Shown here: piece after piece, positions 47,473-59,100 of the stretch
Numbering within the stretch: the stretch's first letter is position 1
How the letters are laid out: every line of letters starts with the position of its first letter
Origin: Branchinecta lynchi
Taxonomy: Eukaryota; Arthropoda; Branchiopoda; Anostraca; Branchinectidae
Reading direction: 5' to 3'
Length of the DNA: 64,000 nucleotides
NCBI GenBank assembly: GCA_023053575.1
Contig: JAKZAP010000018.1
Span: 13,234,202 to 13,298,201 of the forward strand
Position numbers and translations under genes: made by a program
Notes under the pieces: model-generated
Seen by the model: the letters and a program-made list of their open reading frames with translations, nothing else
Database searches by the model: none
What the model was told of the DNA's origin: nothing

Positions 47473-47582
47473 CAGTCATACTATATTCAAATAATGCATA
47501 AAACTGATGGAGTCAGCTACAATTCTTTAGTAACTGAAGCATCGTAGCTGAGGCATTTGTTTTATGCATTATTTGAATATAT
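47473..47582. repeat. Hairpin with arms ATATTCAAATAATGCATAAAAC
   Basis: The arms are perfect over about 22 bases; the centre shares GTCAGCTAC..ATTCTT with 44052-44204, and the flank CAAAGTCAGCTTGGGCTC is also shared. Confidence 0.75.
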
Positions 47583-48455
47583 GTTTCAAAGTCAGCTTGG
47601 GCTCATCAAGGAATGTTTAGTAGAGGTAGCCTTTGCTTATTTGAACCTTTGTTGACTTCAAATCTTAGGCTGTGACTAAAGTTAACTACCAGTTATCTGA
47701 AGCAGATCCGAAGTAAGTATAGATCTAGGCAGGTTGACCTGTCGAGGGACAATGTACCTGACCGTTTTGCACAACTTTGAATGTTGCCGCAAAAGTGTTA
47801 AAATGGTACGCCTGTGATGTCCTGACAGTCAGGAAGGCAGAATCTGTTTTTTTTTTCAACAGTCGTCCATCCAAAAATGTTCAGATTCTGTGCCTTTTCT
47901 TTGTTTTGAATCTGCTTAAGAAAGGGATTTTCTGGTTTTCAACTTTGGTAGCTCTACCTTTTTCATCACTTTGTAGATTATGGCAGGGACCATGACCTCA
48001 GACCTCAATTGTTGGAAAACAAAAATATAATGAAGCAAAATTTATATCTTTAGTATGTAAACCATTCTGTCAGCTTCAGTTTAGTAATATCTTGTCATAT
48101 TTTTGTTTCCTTTTTAAGCCTGATAGATTTTTGTGAAGGAGATAGGTTGGGTACCTCCCCTGTAATTAAGGTGCTCTTAAAATACCTGAATATGCATTTC
48201 AGATCTTCATTCTACCATTTCTCTCAAAACTGTTCTGTTCGCATTTAAGTAACTGCTCAAATAAGCATACCTCTAGGCTACTGTACATAAATCCTTTTGG
48301 GGCATTGTGCAAAATCTGTTGAGTTGGGAATCTAAAATGCTTTTCAAACAAATTTTTATAGGGGTACCATCAGGTACCATACCTTTGTTGCCCCAATGGG
48401 CATTTGGCCTGAATACTATGAATTGAATTTGTGTCAAAAACTCTATTGGATGCTT

Positions 48456-49811
48456 CTTTGGGATCCCAAAACGTAAGTGGAGGGATATCTATGACATCGC
48501 AAAAGTTGTCCCTCCGTCTGTAAGCACGATAACTCTCGAAGGGAATGAGATACTTTGATGAAAATTGGTCTGAGGATATGTTGGGTGGTCGGACCAGTCA
48601 AGTTCGTAAATGGGCTTTGTAGCCCTACATTTAGGGGTGGGGGAGGGGGTTCAAATTAAGGGGCAAACAAAATATTTTGAAACAGCTAATGTGATTGTCG
48701 ATTATGGGGTAAGAAGACATGCTGAACACAATGGTGAAAACCATTTTCTCGAAGGACAAGTAGTTCGCTTGGAATCCGGCACAAACCGGAAGGTTTGTTA
48801 AAATTAAAAGTTTTATTTGGAGTAGATTAGATGTTCGGTTTAGGGCAAGAAGACATTCTGAACACTTGTGTGAAAACAATTTTCTACCCGGACATGTAGT
48901 TCGCCTGGAATCTGGCCAAAACCGGAAAATTGTTAGAAGTTAAAGTTTTATTTGTAGTTGATTAGATAACCGATTTAGGGGTAAGAAGAGGGGCTGAATC
49001 CGTGTTTGACAATAGTTGCGTTTTTTGCCGTCGTCCAGTTACCCTGACCTGCAAGATTTCTCTCTATAAGCCGTTTTTCTTTCTTCGGTTAACCGACCTA
49101 AATGCTTATAAGCTGTTTTTTCGTCGCCGTTCGTGGGTCGGTTAACCAACCTGTGGACTGAGGTCTGAGCTCCATCCAACCGACCTACGCTCTTGGCACG
49201 GAGCGAAATTCAAAATTCTCATTGGAGAGATGACCTGCCTGCGACTGGAAGACGCCATTTTTTCTTATAAGCCGTTTTTTAGAGCTCAGTCGAACCGACC
49301 GCGAGACGAAAAAAACGGTCAATAGTGGCAAGTAGGTAGGTTAACCGACCTACGGAGGAAAGGTAAAAAACGCAACTAATCATATTTTACCCGGACATAT
49401 AGTTCGACCGGAATCCAGGTGGAGTCGGAAAATTTGTTATAAGTTAAATTTTATTTGAAGTTGATTAGATGTTCATTATTGGGGAAAGAAGATATCATGA
49501 GTTCGTTTTTGAGCTTTCTTTTTTCTCCGGACAAGTAGTTCTGGAGTTCGGCCGAACCGGGGAAATTGACAGAAGTGGCAAGAAGTTTTTGTCAAAACAG
49601 ATATGACTTGATGGTTAAACACACATGCTGAATCCATATCTGAACTTGGTTTTCTCAGATGATTAGCTATTTGGCCTTAATCTATTTCTGAATTTTAATA
49701 GTAAAAATTGTTCAAGGAGTCTGGTGATGACTGGATCTGGCTAAGACAAGACCAAGTTGTCTGGATCAGATATTGAATTTTTGGGATCTCATAGATACCT
49801 TTGGTCTTGTT
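48456..49811 (+). mobile_element. Family 1 element with nested insertion
   Basis: TTTGGGATCCCAAAACGTAAG to GGGATCTCATAG..GGTCTTGTT. Interrupted at 49014-49377. Lies immediately upstream of SQSTM1 exon 1. Confidence 0.75.
49014..49377. mobile_element. AGTTGCGTTTTTT-ended element, TSD AAT
   Basis: AGTTGCGTTTTTTGCC and GGTAAAAAACGCAACT. AAT at 49011-49013 and 49378-49380. The empty site is visible in the paralogous position at about 62545-62575. Contains GGTTAACCGACCTA words. Confidence 0.85.
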
Positions 49812-49969
49812 ACCAAATGAATGGTACTTGTGGTCAGAGGCTCCAGTTGTGTCGAATAGGCAGTTCATAGGATAATTTTGTTTATTTCTAGCACATTGGG
49901 CATTCAATTTAGCTTGCCTTGTATTATGTTGCCATTTTCTTGCATTATTTTTGTCTTACAGATCAAAGA

Positions 49970-50143
49970 ATGACGAGTTATATTTCCTACAAGGCATACT
50001 TCGCCCTACCAGATGGCACATCTGAAGTGAGGCGTTTTTCTGATCAACCAGGAGAATGCCAGCAACCTTTGATCATTTGGCAAAAAAGCTGAACAGCTTG
50101 TACCCAGCTTTGGCTGATAAGGAATTTTCAGTTATCTACACTG
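49970..50143 (+). CDS. SQSTM1: SQSTM1 exon 1: PB1 first half, contains a -1 frameshift
   Basis: Acceptor TTTTGTCTTACAG at 49960-49961, then ATG with A at -3. The first frame gives [16 protein letters not shown] and EVRRF. After GGAGA at 50051-50055 the homology continues one base out of step as [17 protein letters not shown] to the donor ACTG|GTAAGG. The shifted frame has a TGA at 50041 just upstream, so no alternative start rescues the whole domain. Confidence 0.82.
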
Positions 50144-53100
50144 GTAAGGCCTTCATTGAAACATTTTTGGTTGTTTGCATGTCTGAGATTTGTCAGTAAG
50201 CTGTAGGTGAAGGGTGCCACTTCTTTCCTTGTTGCCCTTCCCGCCGTGCACATTCCATGTGCTACTTACCTTTTATCACTAATTCAGTGAACATTGAAAG
50301 TTTTAGAACGGGAAGCATAGCAAGATTGATCAAAAAACACTTTTCTTTATAGTCAAGCTAAGCTACAGAGAGTTCTGCAGTGGCAGGCCTATATTTTATT
50401 CACCTTACAATGTTTTATTGTCTTTGAATGAATGAATTACGAATATGATGGTTTCCGAGGGCGTGAATATCCGATTTATTAGTCTGTTAGGCCCTAGTGC
50501 AAGTTGCAAACTAATGTTGCTGCACCCACTTTGATAGAGAGAATTTGGTCAACTATCCATACATTTGATCATACCAACTCATTTTGAGTTTCTGAGTGGT
50601 TTCTTGTGGTTTTATATTTTTCAGATAATGATGCTTAACTGAAAATCCAACTTAATTTTGTGTCATTTAATTGAACACACTGAATTATTTGGATTCTGCT
50701 AAGGGATTTTTTATTTTCCACTATCTGCTCCAGTTATGACGTTCGGAACATCTGTGGTCGTCCCTGCAACGTAAATTCTGCTATGACGCGGGGAAATTTT
50801 GATCTCAACACAAACAGGGCTTTTCAGTGGTCAGGGGTGAACTTGGGTGAAGACTGCTTAGTGCCTGAACAAATTTTTTCTTTTTTTTTTTCTTTTTATG
50901 TTCAACACGATACAAGCGCATAGAGGTACCACAAATAACACGGAAGTTCCGCTATTTGAAAATCGATTTTTCGTGAATAGCGGAACAACGAAGTAACGCA
51001 TTTTCAGCGGGTCTTCAAGCCAATTTAAGTGAATAAGTGATGGGGATCTAGATTGTACTATCCCAGCCCTTTTTGGTTAAACTTTAAGCCTAAACTATCT
51101 CAAGATTGGCGCTATTCACAAATTAGGAAGAGCTGTATTCTGAAAAAGGCTAGTTAATAGGCTAAGTGGCAAAACTGTAAAATTAACAAATCTGCTAAAT
51201 TGAAAGTTGTGTAGGCTCGCACTTCTAGTTCTTCTTATTTAGTTGATTGTGTGTTTACTATTTTTTCTTTCTTCCATTGTAACTATGTGACCACTTAGGT
51301 GCCAACATAGTTGGTTATATCAGTCTTCTCCTGTATGAAGCTTTGATATGTAATACAGTGATCCCAAGTTTTGATTGGCGAATATTCCATAAGTTAAAGC
51401 TGTTTGTAAGCAAGCCAAAACAGTCTACTGCCCAAAATATATAAATGGATTAAGTCCGTATCATGACAACACTAAGTAAATAGTTTTTTGTTTTTTATGG
51501 CACTTGAGCTTACTCAAGTGCCATATAGCGATTGTAATTTCTGTCCGTCAGTCGGTCTGTCGGTCCCGGTTTTGCTAGTTCGGGCACTTCCAGATAAGCT
51601 AGGACGATGAAACTTGGCAAGCATATCAGGAACTGGACCAGATTAAATTAGAAATTGTCGCTCCCTCGATCCGACCATCTGGAGGGGAGTGGAGGGAGGG
51701 GGAATCCGGAAAAAATAGGAAAAATCAGATATTTTTAGCTGACGAACGGGTGATCGGATCTTAATGAAACTTAATACATGGAAGGACTTCGTGTCTCAGA
51801 CCCTCCATTTTAAATCCAGACCGGATCCGGTGACACTGGGGGGAGTTAGAGGGGGAAACCGGAAATCTTGGAAAACACTTAAGAGTGGAGGGATCCGAAT
51901 GAAACTTGGTGGGAAGTACAAGCAAAAGTCCTAGATACGTGACTGATATAACCGGAACGGATCCGCTCACTTTGGGGGAGTAGGGGGGGGGGGAGAAGTC
52001 CGAATTTGTAGTGATCCCGCGAGTTCCGTGCTTCCTGATGTGCTGGGACGATGGAAATTGACAGGCATGTCTGGGACCCGACCAGCTTAAATAGGAAATC
52101 ATCAATTCCCCGATTCGACCATCTGGGGGGGGGGGGGGGGGAGTGGAGGGAGGGTGAAGCCAAAATTTGAGGTATTTTTAGCTTGCGAACGGGTGATCGG
52201 ATCTTGATGAAAATTGATATTTAGAATGACCTCGTGTCTCAGACACCTCACTTTAAATCCGGGCCGGATCCGATGACACTGGGGGGAGTTGGAGGAGGGA
52301 ACCGGAAATTTCGAGAAACGCTTAAAGTGGAGGGATCGGGATGAAACTTGGTGGGAAAAACAAGCACAGGTCCTAGAAACGTCATTGACATAACCGGACC
52401 GGATCAGGGCACTGTGGGGGAGTTGGGGTGGGGAACCGGAAATTTTGAGAAACGCTTAAAGTGGAGGGATCGGGATGAAACTTGGTGGGAAAAACAAGCA
52501 CAGGTCCTAGACACGTCATTGACATAACCGGACCGGATCAGGGCACTGTGGGGGAGTTGGGGTGGGGGTCCGGATTTCTAGCGATCCCGCGAGTTCGGCA
52601 TACTTCCTGGTGTCCTAGGGCGATGAAACTTGGCAGGTATGTCAAGGATCCGAACAGATTGACTTCAGAACAGCCGTTTCCCCGACCCGACCATCGTGGG
52701 GGGAGTGGGTGGATGGGGAGTCCGGAATCTAGTGGCGTGCATAACTTTTGAACGGGTGATCGGATTTGAATGAAACTTGTCTGGTCAGCTATCGCCTCGG
52801 ACGTTCAGTGTCACGTCCGAGTCGGGTCCGATACCTGTGGGGATGGGGGGGGGGGGGAAACTCAAGAAACTCTAAAAGCAGAGGGATTGGGACGAAACTT
52901 AATGAATGGAACAAGCATTAGGCCTAGATGAAATTGACGGAGCCAGATGGTTTCGGGGCTCTGTGGGGGGAGTTGGAGGGGGTTTCCTGGAATTCCGGTA
53001 GTCGTGAGTTAGAATAGTTCCAGATTTAAAACGACAACAAAACTTTGCAGGCATATTAGCGACCCGAATTATCTTGACTTAAAAACCTGACACAACATAC

Positions 53101-56100
53101 CCCCGGAAACTTCCGTTCCTAGATCCGAGCATTTTTGGGGGAGCAAGAGAAGAGAAATATGGACTTCTATAAATTGCGAACGAGTGGTCTGATTCGAGTG
53201 AAACTTCATGGGTGATACGAATCGATGGCCTCGACATGTAAAACATGCGTTCGAACCATATACGACCACGATTAGGGGAATTGGGGGTGGGGGGACTTTG
53301 ACATGCACAAAAACCAAACGGATGGACCGAATGAGATGCAATTCGACAGTGCCGAGTTTATGCGGCCTAGATTTGTTATTTGGCGTCTGGGCCGGATTCG
53401 GCCAAGGTAGGGGGGGGGGGGGGTACTGGAAACTTGCAGATAGGCTATGCTCCAATTTCAGTCAAACTTGATGAGGGAATTAAGAGATTGGGCCCGAACC
53501 GGCTCCGACAACGTTGGTGGGAAGGGGGGGGGGGGTACCGGAACTTTCCAAAAATGAGTGGAACTTGGTAGATGGTATAAACGAAGATTCTTTAGGTGGT
53601 CGATTTCCTTTTATTCCGAACCAGATTCGGCCACGGTAGGTGGAAATAGAGTGAGTAACGGAAATCGTGTAGCACGTCTAGGGATCAAACAAATGGATTT
53701 ATTCGGATGAAAGTTTGAACAGTCATGTGCATTTGTAATCGAGACGATGCCGGAACTGCTCAGAAATGAGTGAAACTAAATATCCTATTTCTATTTCCGA
53801 ACCGCCTTTTTGGATGGCGGGTGTATTTTGTGACGTTTTCATCTACTTTCTTGTACAGCCTACTCGTACAAGTGCCATATGAGCTCGTAGCTCTTGTTTT
53901 TTGTAAATAGTTGCTAGTAAATAGTAAATAGTTGCTTGGTCTGGAGAAATATTTTGTTCAAGCTTTCGCTCCAGTTATTAAATTTTTTTTTACAAAATTT
54001 GGTGTTCTTCAGTTGACCTTTTTAATATTTTTAGATGACGAAGATGAAAAGGTAGTCGTCGGCTCGGACGAAGAGCTCTCAATCGCACTGACGACAATGG
54101 TCTCGAAGAATCCGTATCGTCTCCAAATTATCTTCAAACAAAATGGCGCCCCAGAGATTCACCGCGCGAGCCAAGCCCTCTTCAACACCCCAAAAGCGGC
54201 AGAAGGAGCTGTGCACAGCCATGTGACCTGCGATGGTTGTGATGGGTCTGTGGTTGGGTTTAGGTATAAGTGCATGGAATGCCCTGATTATGACTTATGC
54301 GCCAGGTGCGAGATGAAGGCACTGCACCCGGAGCATAAAATGATGCGCATCGCAGTCCCGTCTATGATGGTAAGGACATGTTTGTGTAGTCCGCTTTAAT
54401 AAGCCAATGAAAGCCAGGCTACACCTTCCAAACTTTTCTTTGGATTCCAGTCAGCCATTTTCCAGATTCCAGTTAGTCTGGAAGGTGAAGCCATGCCAAA
54501 AGCTCTGGAAGTCCGGGAGAAAGAGAAGAAAAAAGAAAAAGGGAGTGATTCACAGTTGTGGTTGGGAAGCAAAAGCAACAGATATTTGAGTTTTGAAGGA
54601 GAGATCGAGGACATGTTGAAAGACAGCAGAATTAGTACCATCATTATTATGCACATCTGGAAGGGTTGGCTTGAATGTGCGGAAGTCCGAGACATCTGGA
54701 AGTCTGGAAGATGAAGCCTGGCTATGAGACTTTTAGTTGTCCAAGAGACCTCCTGCTAGTTTCTGATACACTGAGCGGGGCAAACTAGTTGATGGCTACA
54801 CGCGTAGGCTCCGGACATCTCGTATGTCTCAACATCTGTCGAAACCTACCGCCCCGTACCAGAAACGGCCTACACGCTATCTGGATAAGCACCTGCCAAG
54901 TACTACTTACGGAAGACGATCGTGTAATACTTCTCGGCTTTGTTACTGAGGGACAGAAGACCCTATCGTTGTCCATTCTATCCAACGCAGTTGTCTCTGT
55001 TCAGTGGCGGATAGAGGGAATTAGGTTGGGAGGCAGGGGCAGCGTCCCTTCAGTCCGAAACGATACCTATTTTGCGCGCATGATTTTCATCAAGAAGAAG
55101 GCTTTCCTGGCCAAGCATAATTAAATTGGGCTCGAAGCCCGTCGTATACGGAGCTCAGTTTGAAAGTAACTTTCGATGAGACGTTGTGAGATGAGACGTT
55201 CGAAGAGACGTTGTGGTGGCGAGGGGGGGGGGGGGAGGGGCAAAAATAGGCTGCTTGGCTACAGATTGTATAGCCTATAGCGCTATTCAGCTTAGCTCGG
55301 ACTGCGTTTATAAAGTGTTGGTCATTTCTTGCAGCCACCGTTTTGTCCCTACATGCGTAAGCAGCAAATGGAGGGAGCACCAGCGACCATGCCACGGATG
55401 GGGAAATGTGGGCGCTTTGCTAAAAGGCAAGGAATGCAGGGCTGCTCGGAGAAAGCAAAACAGGTCGGTATCTATTTCTGCACAAACCTAGAGATAATGA
55501 CTCATAGTTAAAGCAAACTTAAAAAAGGATAGTGTTCAGTCTTCCGTTGGTTGATGTCGCAGCTTCTTTGATTCCTAAAACATTGTGAAAGTTAGCGACC
55601 GAGTCCAGTTATTTTCTTGCGACTTGCACCGGATTTGACTGGAACATTCAAATTAATCAGTGGAAGTTATGACAGTTTTGAAGTGACCGATTTAATAAGA
55701 TTCAGCATTAACCGTCATCATCGTGGGCACGCGTACAAGCTTGCAAAATCAAGAGTCCACAAGGACGTTTCTAAGTGGAGCTTTGGTAACAGAATTTTTG
55801 ACAGTTGGAATAGCCTTACCCAAAATGCGGTTAACGCTGAATCAATCAATACTTTCATGTGCATTTCCATGGGATTTTTAACTCGGATCAGTTCGATTAG
55901 GCAGAATTTCTCAAGATTTATTTAGAGGCGCAAGCCTTTTCTTTTGCTATGTATTATTATACTATTATATCTGCTGCGGAACGGTATTTGTTTACTCCGA
56001 CCGACTCTGTGAGGCAAGTTAAAAAACTGATCTCTGGGAATTGCTCACGGGTCTAGGTTATCTACGAGCGTGTTCCACCCTTCTAACAGTAGTAACTATT

Positions 56101-59100
56101 GGTTAGTATTTTCGTTCCAACCTCGTGTAAGGTTATTACGCTGATCGTTCCAACCTTGTCGAATAGTGACTATTTGCTTACCACGCTCGGTAGCGTAGTA
56201 AGCGTGGTAACGGTGAATCTCTATGATGTTATTGGCCGGGTCAGCCTCCTAGCCTTGACGCCAAAAAGCCAGAATTCGTGACGTCATGCGTAGTAACTAC
56301 GGCAAGTAGGGTGGAACACGCTCTACGTAACGGCTCGGTATATTCCTGGTGCACATTAGCAGAAAGACAGTGTAATTACCCAGGATCTACTTGAAAAGAG
56401 TCTTTACGCTGCCGAGCTGGCAAAAACGTTGAGTAACGAAAACCCGCTGTCGATTTTTTTTTTTTTTTAAACTCTACATTTTTAATTTAAAATTCTGTTA
56501 GCTTTACTATTCTTTTCATAACTCAACATTTACCTTAATATTTTCACCTTTATGTTTTTACAATAAAAAAAACTCAAAATCAATGAAAAGCATTTAAAAT
56601 GGTAACAAGAGAACGAGTCAAAAACACGAAAACAAAACATAAGAGCACAACCCAGGCCGAGAGGTGCCCTTCCGCCATAAGGCACGTCTACTGTGGTGGC
56701 AAAAAAAACTACGTAAAAATAAAAACAAAACTCGAAGTTGTTTCGGTCTTTATTTCTACTTAATCCAGCTGAAATTAATCCCAATTTTGTTTCAGTGGGG
56801 ATCGTGCCGAGTCAACGCCGGAAACACTGAAAAGACCGAAAAGCCAGCTGAAGAAAAGAAGAAAGAATTTGGAAATCAGGCTCCCGTTGAGTTCCTAAAA
56901 AATGTTGGAGATGCTGTGTCGGCCATGCTTGATGTTTTTGGGTAAGTTGGAGGAAGTTGGAAGAGCGCGCTTCTCAGCGAAACTTTCGGATTTAGATTTC
57001 GCTTGATTCGCCCCCCCCCCCCTCCAAGGAAAGGGCTGGAGGTTGTTGAAATAGTCGAAGCAACATGGAAACGAACACCTTGAATTTCATAGCATCCGCC
57101 CAAGAATCCCGCCTTGTGAGCAATTCAACTAATTCAAGGTTTTATGACAAATTGCCAGAATAGCGAGGTTAAATGACCGGCACAAAAAGCAAATCCCCCC
57201 CCCCCCCCCCACCGTCGAAAACCCCCGGGTAAAACCTTCCCGTGATCTTAGTTTGTCAAGTCGACATCTGGTACAACAAGAACAAGGCCAAAGGTTTCGA
57301 TGGCATCACATACATTTGCCCCTTAACTTAAACCCCCTCCCCCACCCCTTAATGTAGGGCTACAGAGGCCGTCTACGAGCTCGACCTTACTCTTGACCCA
57401 AAGAATCCTCACACCAAGTTTCATCAAAATATCTCATTCCCTTCGAGAGTTATGGTGCGCACAGACGGACAACTTTTGCGATGTCATAGCTTCCTCGGCA
57501 AAAGGGGAATTTTTTTTTTTTTTTGGGGGGGGGGCACGGGATTGATATTTCACTTTTATCACCTCACTGACCACAACTTCCGGTGAATGCGTGTGTTAGT
57601 TCACTTCAGCAATTGTTCTGTCACCGGAAGACGGGGGAGAAGGGGGGGGGGGGGTACCGTTTTTTTCTTTTGGCGGGGGGGGTACCGTTTTTTTCTTTTG
57701 GCGGGGGGGGGGAGTTAGCCGGAACCCACTGAGTCTGCCGAAGTGCTTGGCATTGATGCGAGGGAGGTCGCAACGCCTTAGTTTACCGGTGAGACTAGTG
57801 CGATTTAGATAGACATGATAGATAGAAATAGCTTTTATTCTTTTGGTAAAATCCAAATTTGCCGAGCCATCAGTTTATACAAATTATAAACAACAACAAA
57901 GAATAAAAATGTTCAGGAATGACGGTAAAAACATTTTTTCGTACCGCACATGGTCACATTTATTAGTTGGACTTTGGGATCGCCACTGAGGATGCTCTTG
58001 CTGGTACTGGATGTTTAATATAATTTTGTTAGTTGCTAAGTTTCATTTTCGAGATCTGGGTGTTCAGGTAAAAGAGAAAAAGGGCAAATGCTGGCTTGAT
58101 CCCGATTGATAGTACCAATCGAAGATGGGCGAATCCGAATCCGGATTCGGATTTCAGTCCAGGATTCATCTTTTTGGTCGGATTTGAATCTTCTGCTTGT
58201 CAGGCTGGATTCGGATTCCAAACCTTCAACCTTACAAATCCTCTCAAATTTCTAGTCTACATCCTTCTAGTTTCCGTTATCAATTTTTACACAGTGGACT
58301 TAGGCAATCCGACTTTTTTATCTCCACCACCAACCATCCTCAGTAATCTGTCACGTTATCTGATTACTTTAGGTATCAGTGCTTTTTTCTTATCTCTGAG
58401 TTTCAAACTATAACTTATGATTTGATTCTTTGTTAAGGTTGGATTTGAATACTCAGCATGAAATGGTGAATTCGGAATCGGATATTTACCTAGCCCTGGA
58501 TTCGGACTCGAATCTTTTCATGGTCGGATTCGCCCATGTCTGGTACCAATGCGACTGCGAAAGCACGGCCTATCAATCCCCTTGACCGCTCTTTCTTTAC
58601 GGAACACGGATTGCGGATTTTTTTTTTCGGCGCTGGGGCCAAGACACTGAGCGTATTCCAACCTCGTAAAATGTTACTACGCTGACCGTTCCAACTTTGT
58701 CGAAATAGTAACTATTTGATAACCATGCCCGGAAGCGTAGTAAGCGTGGTAACTACGGATATCTGCTACGTGATTGGTCAGATTGCCCGTGGCATGATAT
58801 TCTGCTGGAAAATAGAAAAATCCTTCCAGCCTTGACGGCAAAAAGCCAGAATTCGTGAAGTCTTGCACAGTAACTACGGTAAATAGTGTGTAACACGCTC
58901 ACGAAATGTCTTTTCACAAACGTCAGTACTGGTGGTTTTCTGATTTGAGAGATTCAAAGACGAGAGGTTCTACCGACATGGGACTAAACTAAGTAACCCT
59001 TTATTTTCCAGGCCTAGATGTGCAAATCGATCTTGCCCCTCCTAACGGCGAACAGTCTGCCCCTGCTTATGCCCCCCAGTCCCAACAGCAGGAAGAAAAG

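Larger units (their letters stand above)
43077..49961. other. Intergenic between CTR1-B and SQSTM1
   Basis: Family 1 and 2 elements and hairpins. 46501-47470 and 47590-48450 show no gene. A TATATAA at 47144 is the only promoter-like word noticed, and it is unsupported. Confidence 0.5.

Noticed and set aside
50015..50050. Possible micro-intron GTGAGG..CAACCAG explaining the exon 1 frame break
   Set aside because: Only about 25-35 bases long, would remove the conserved RRF of PB1 and does not restore the frame.
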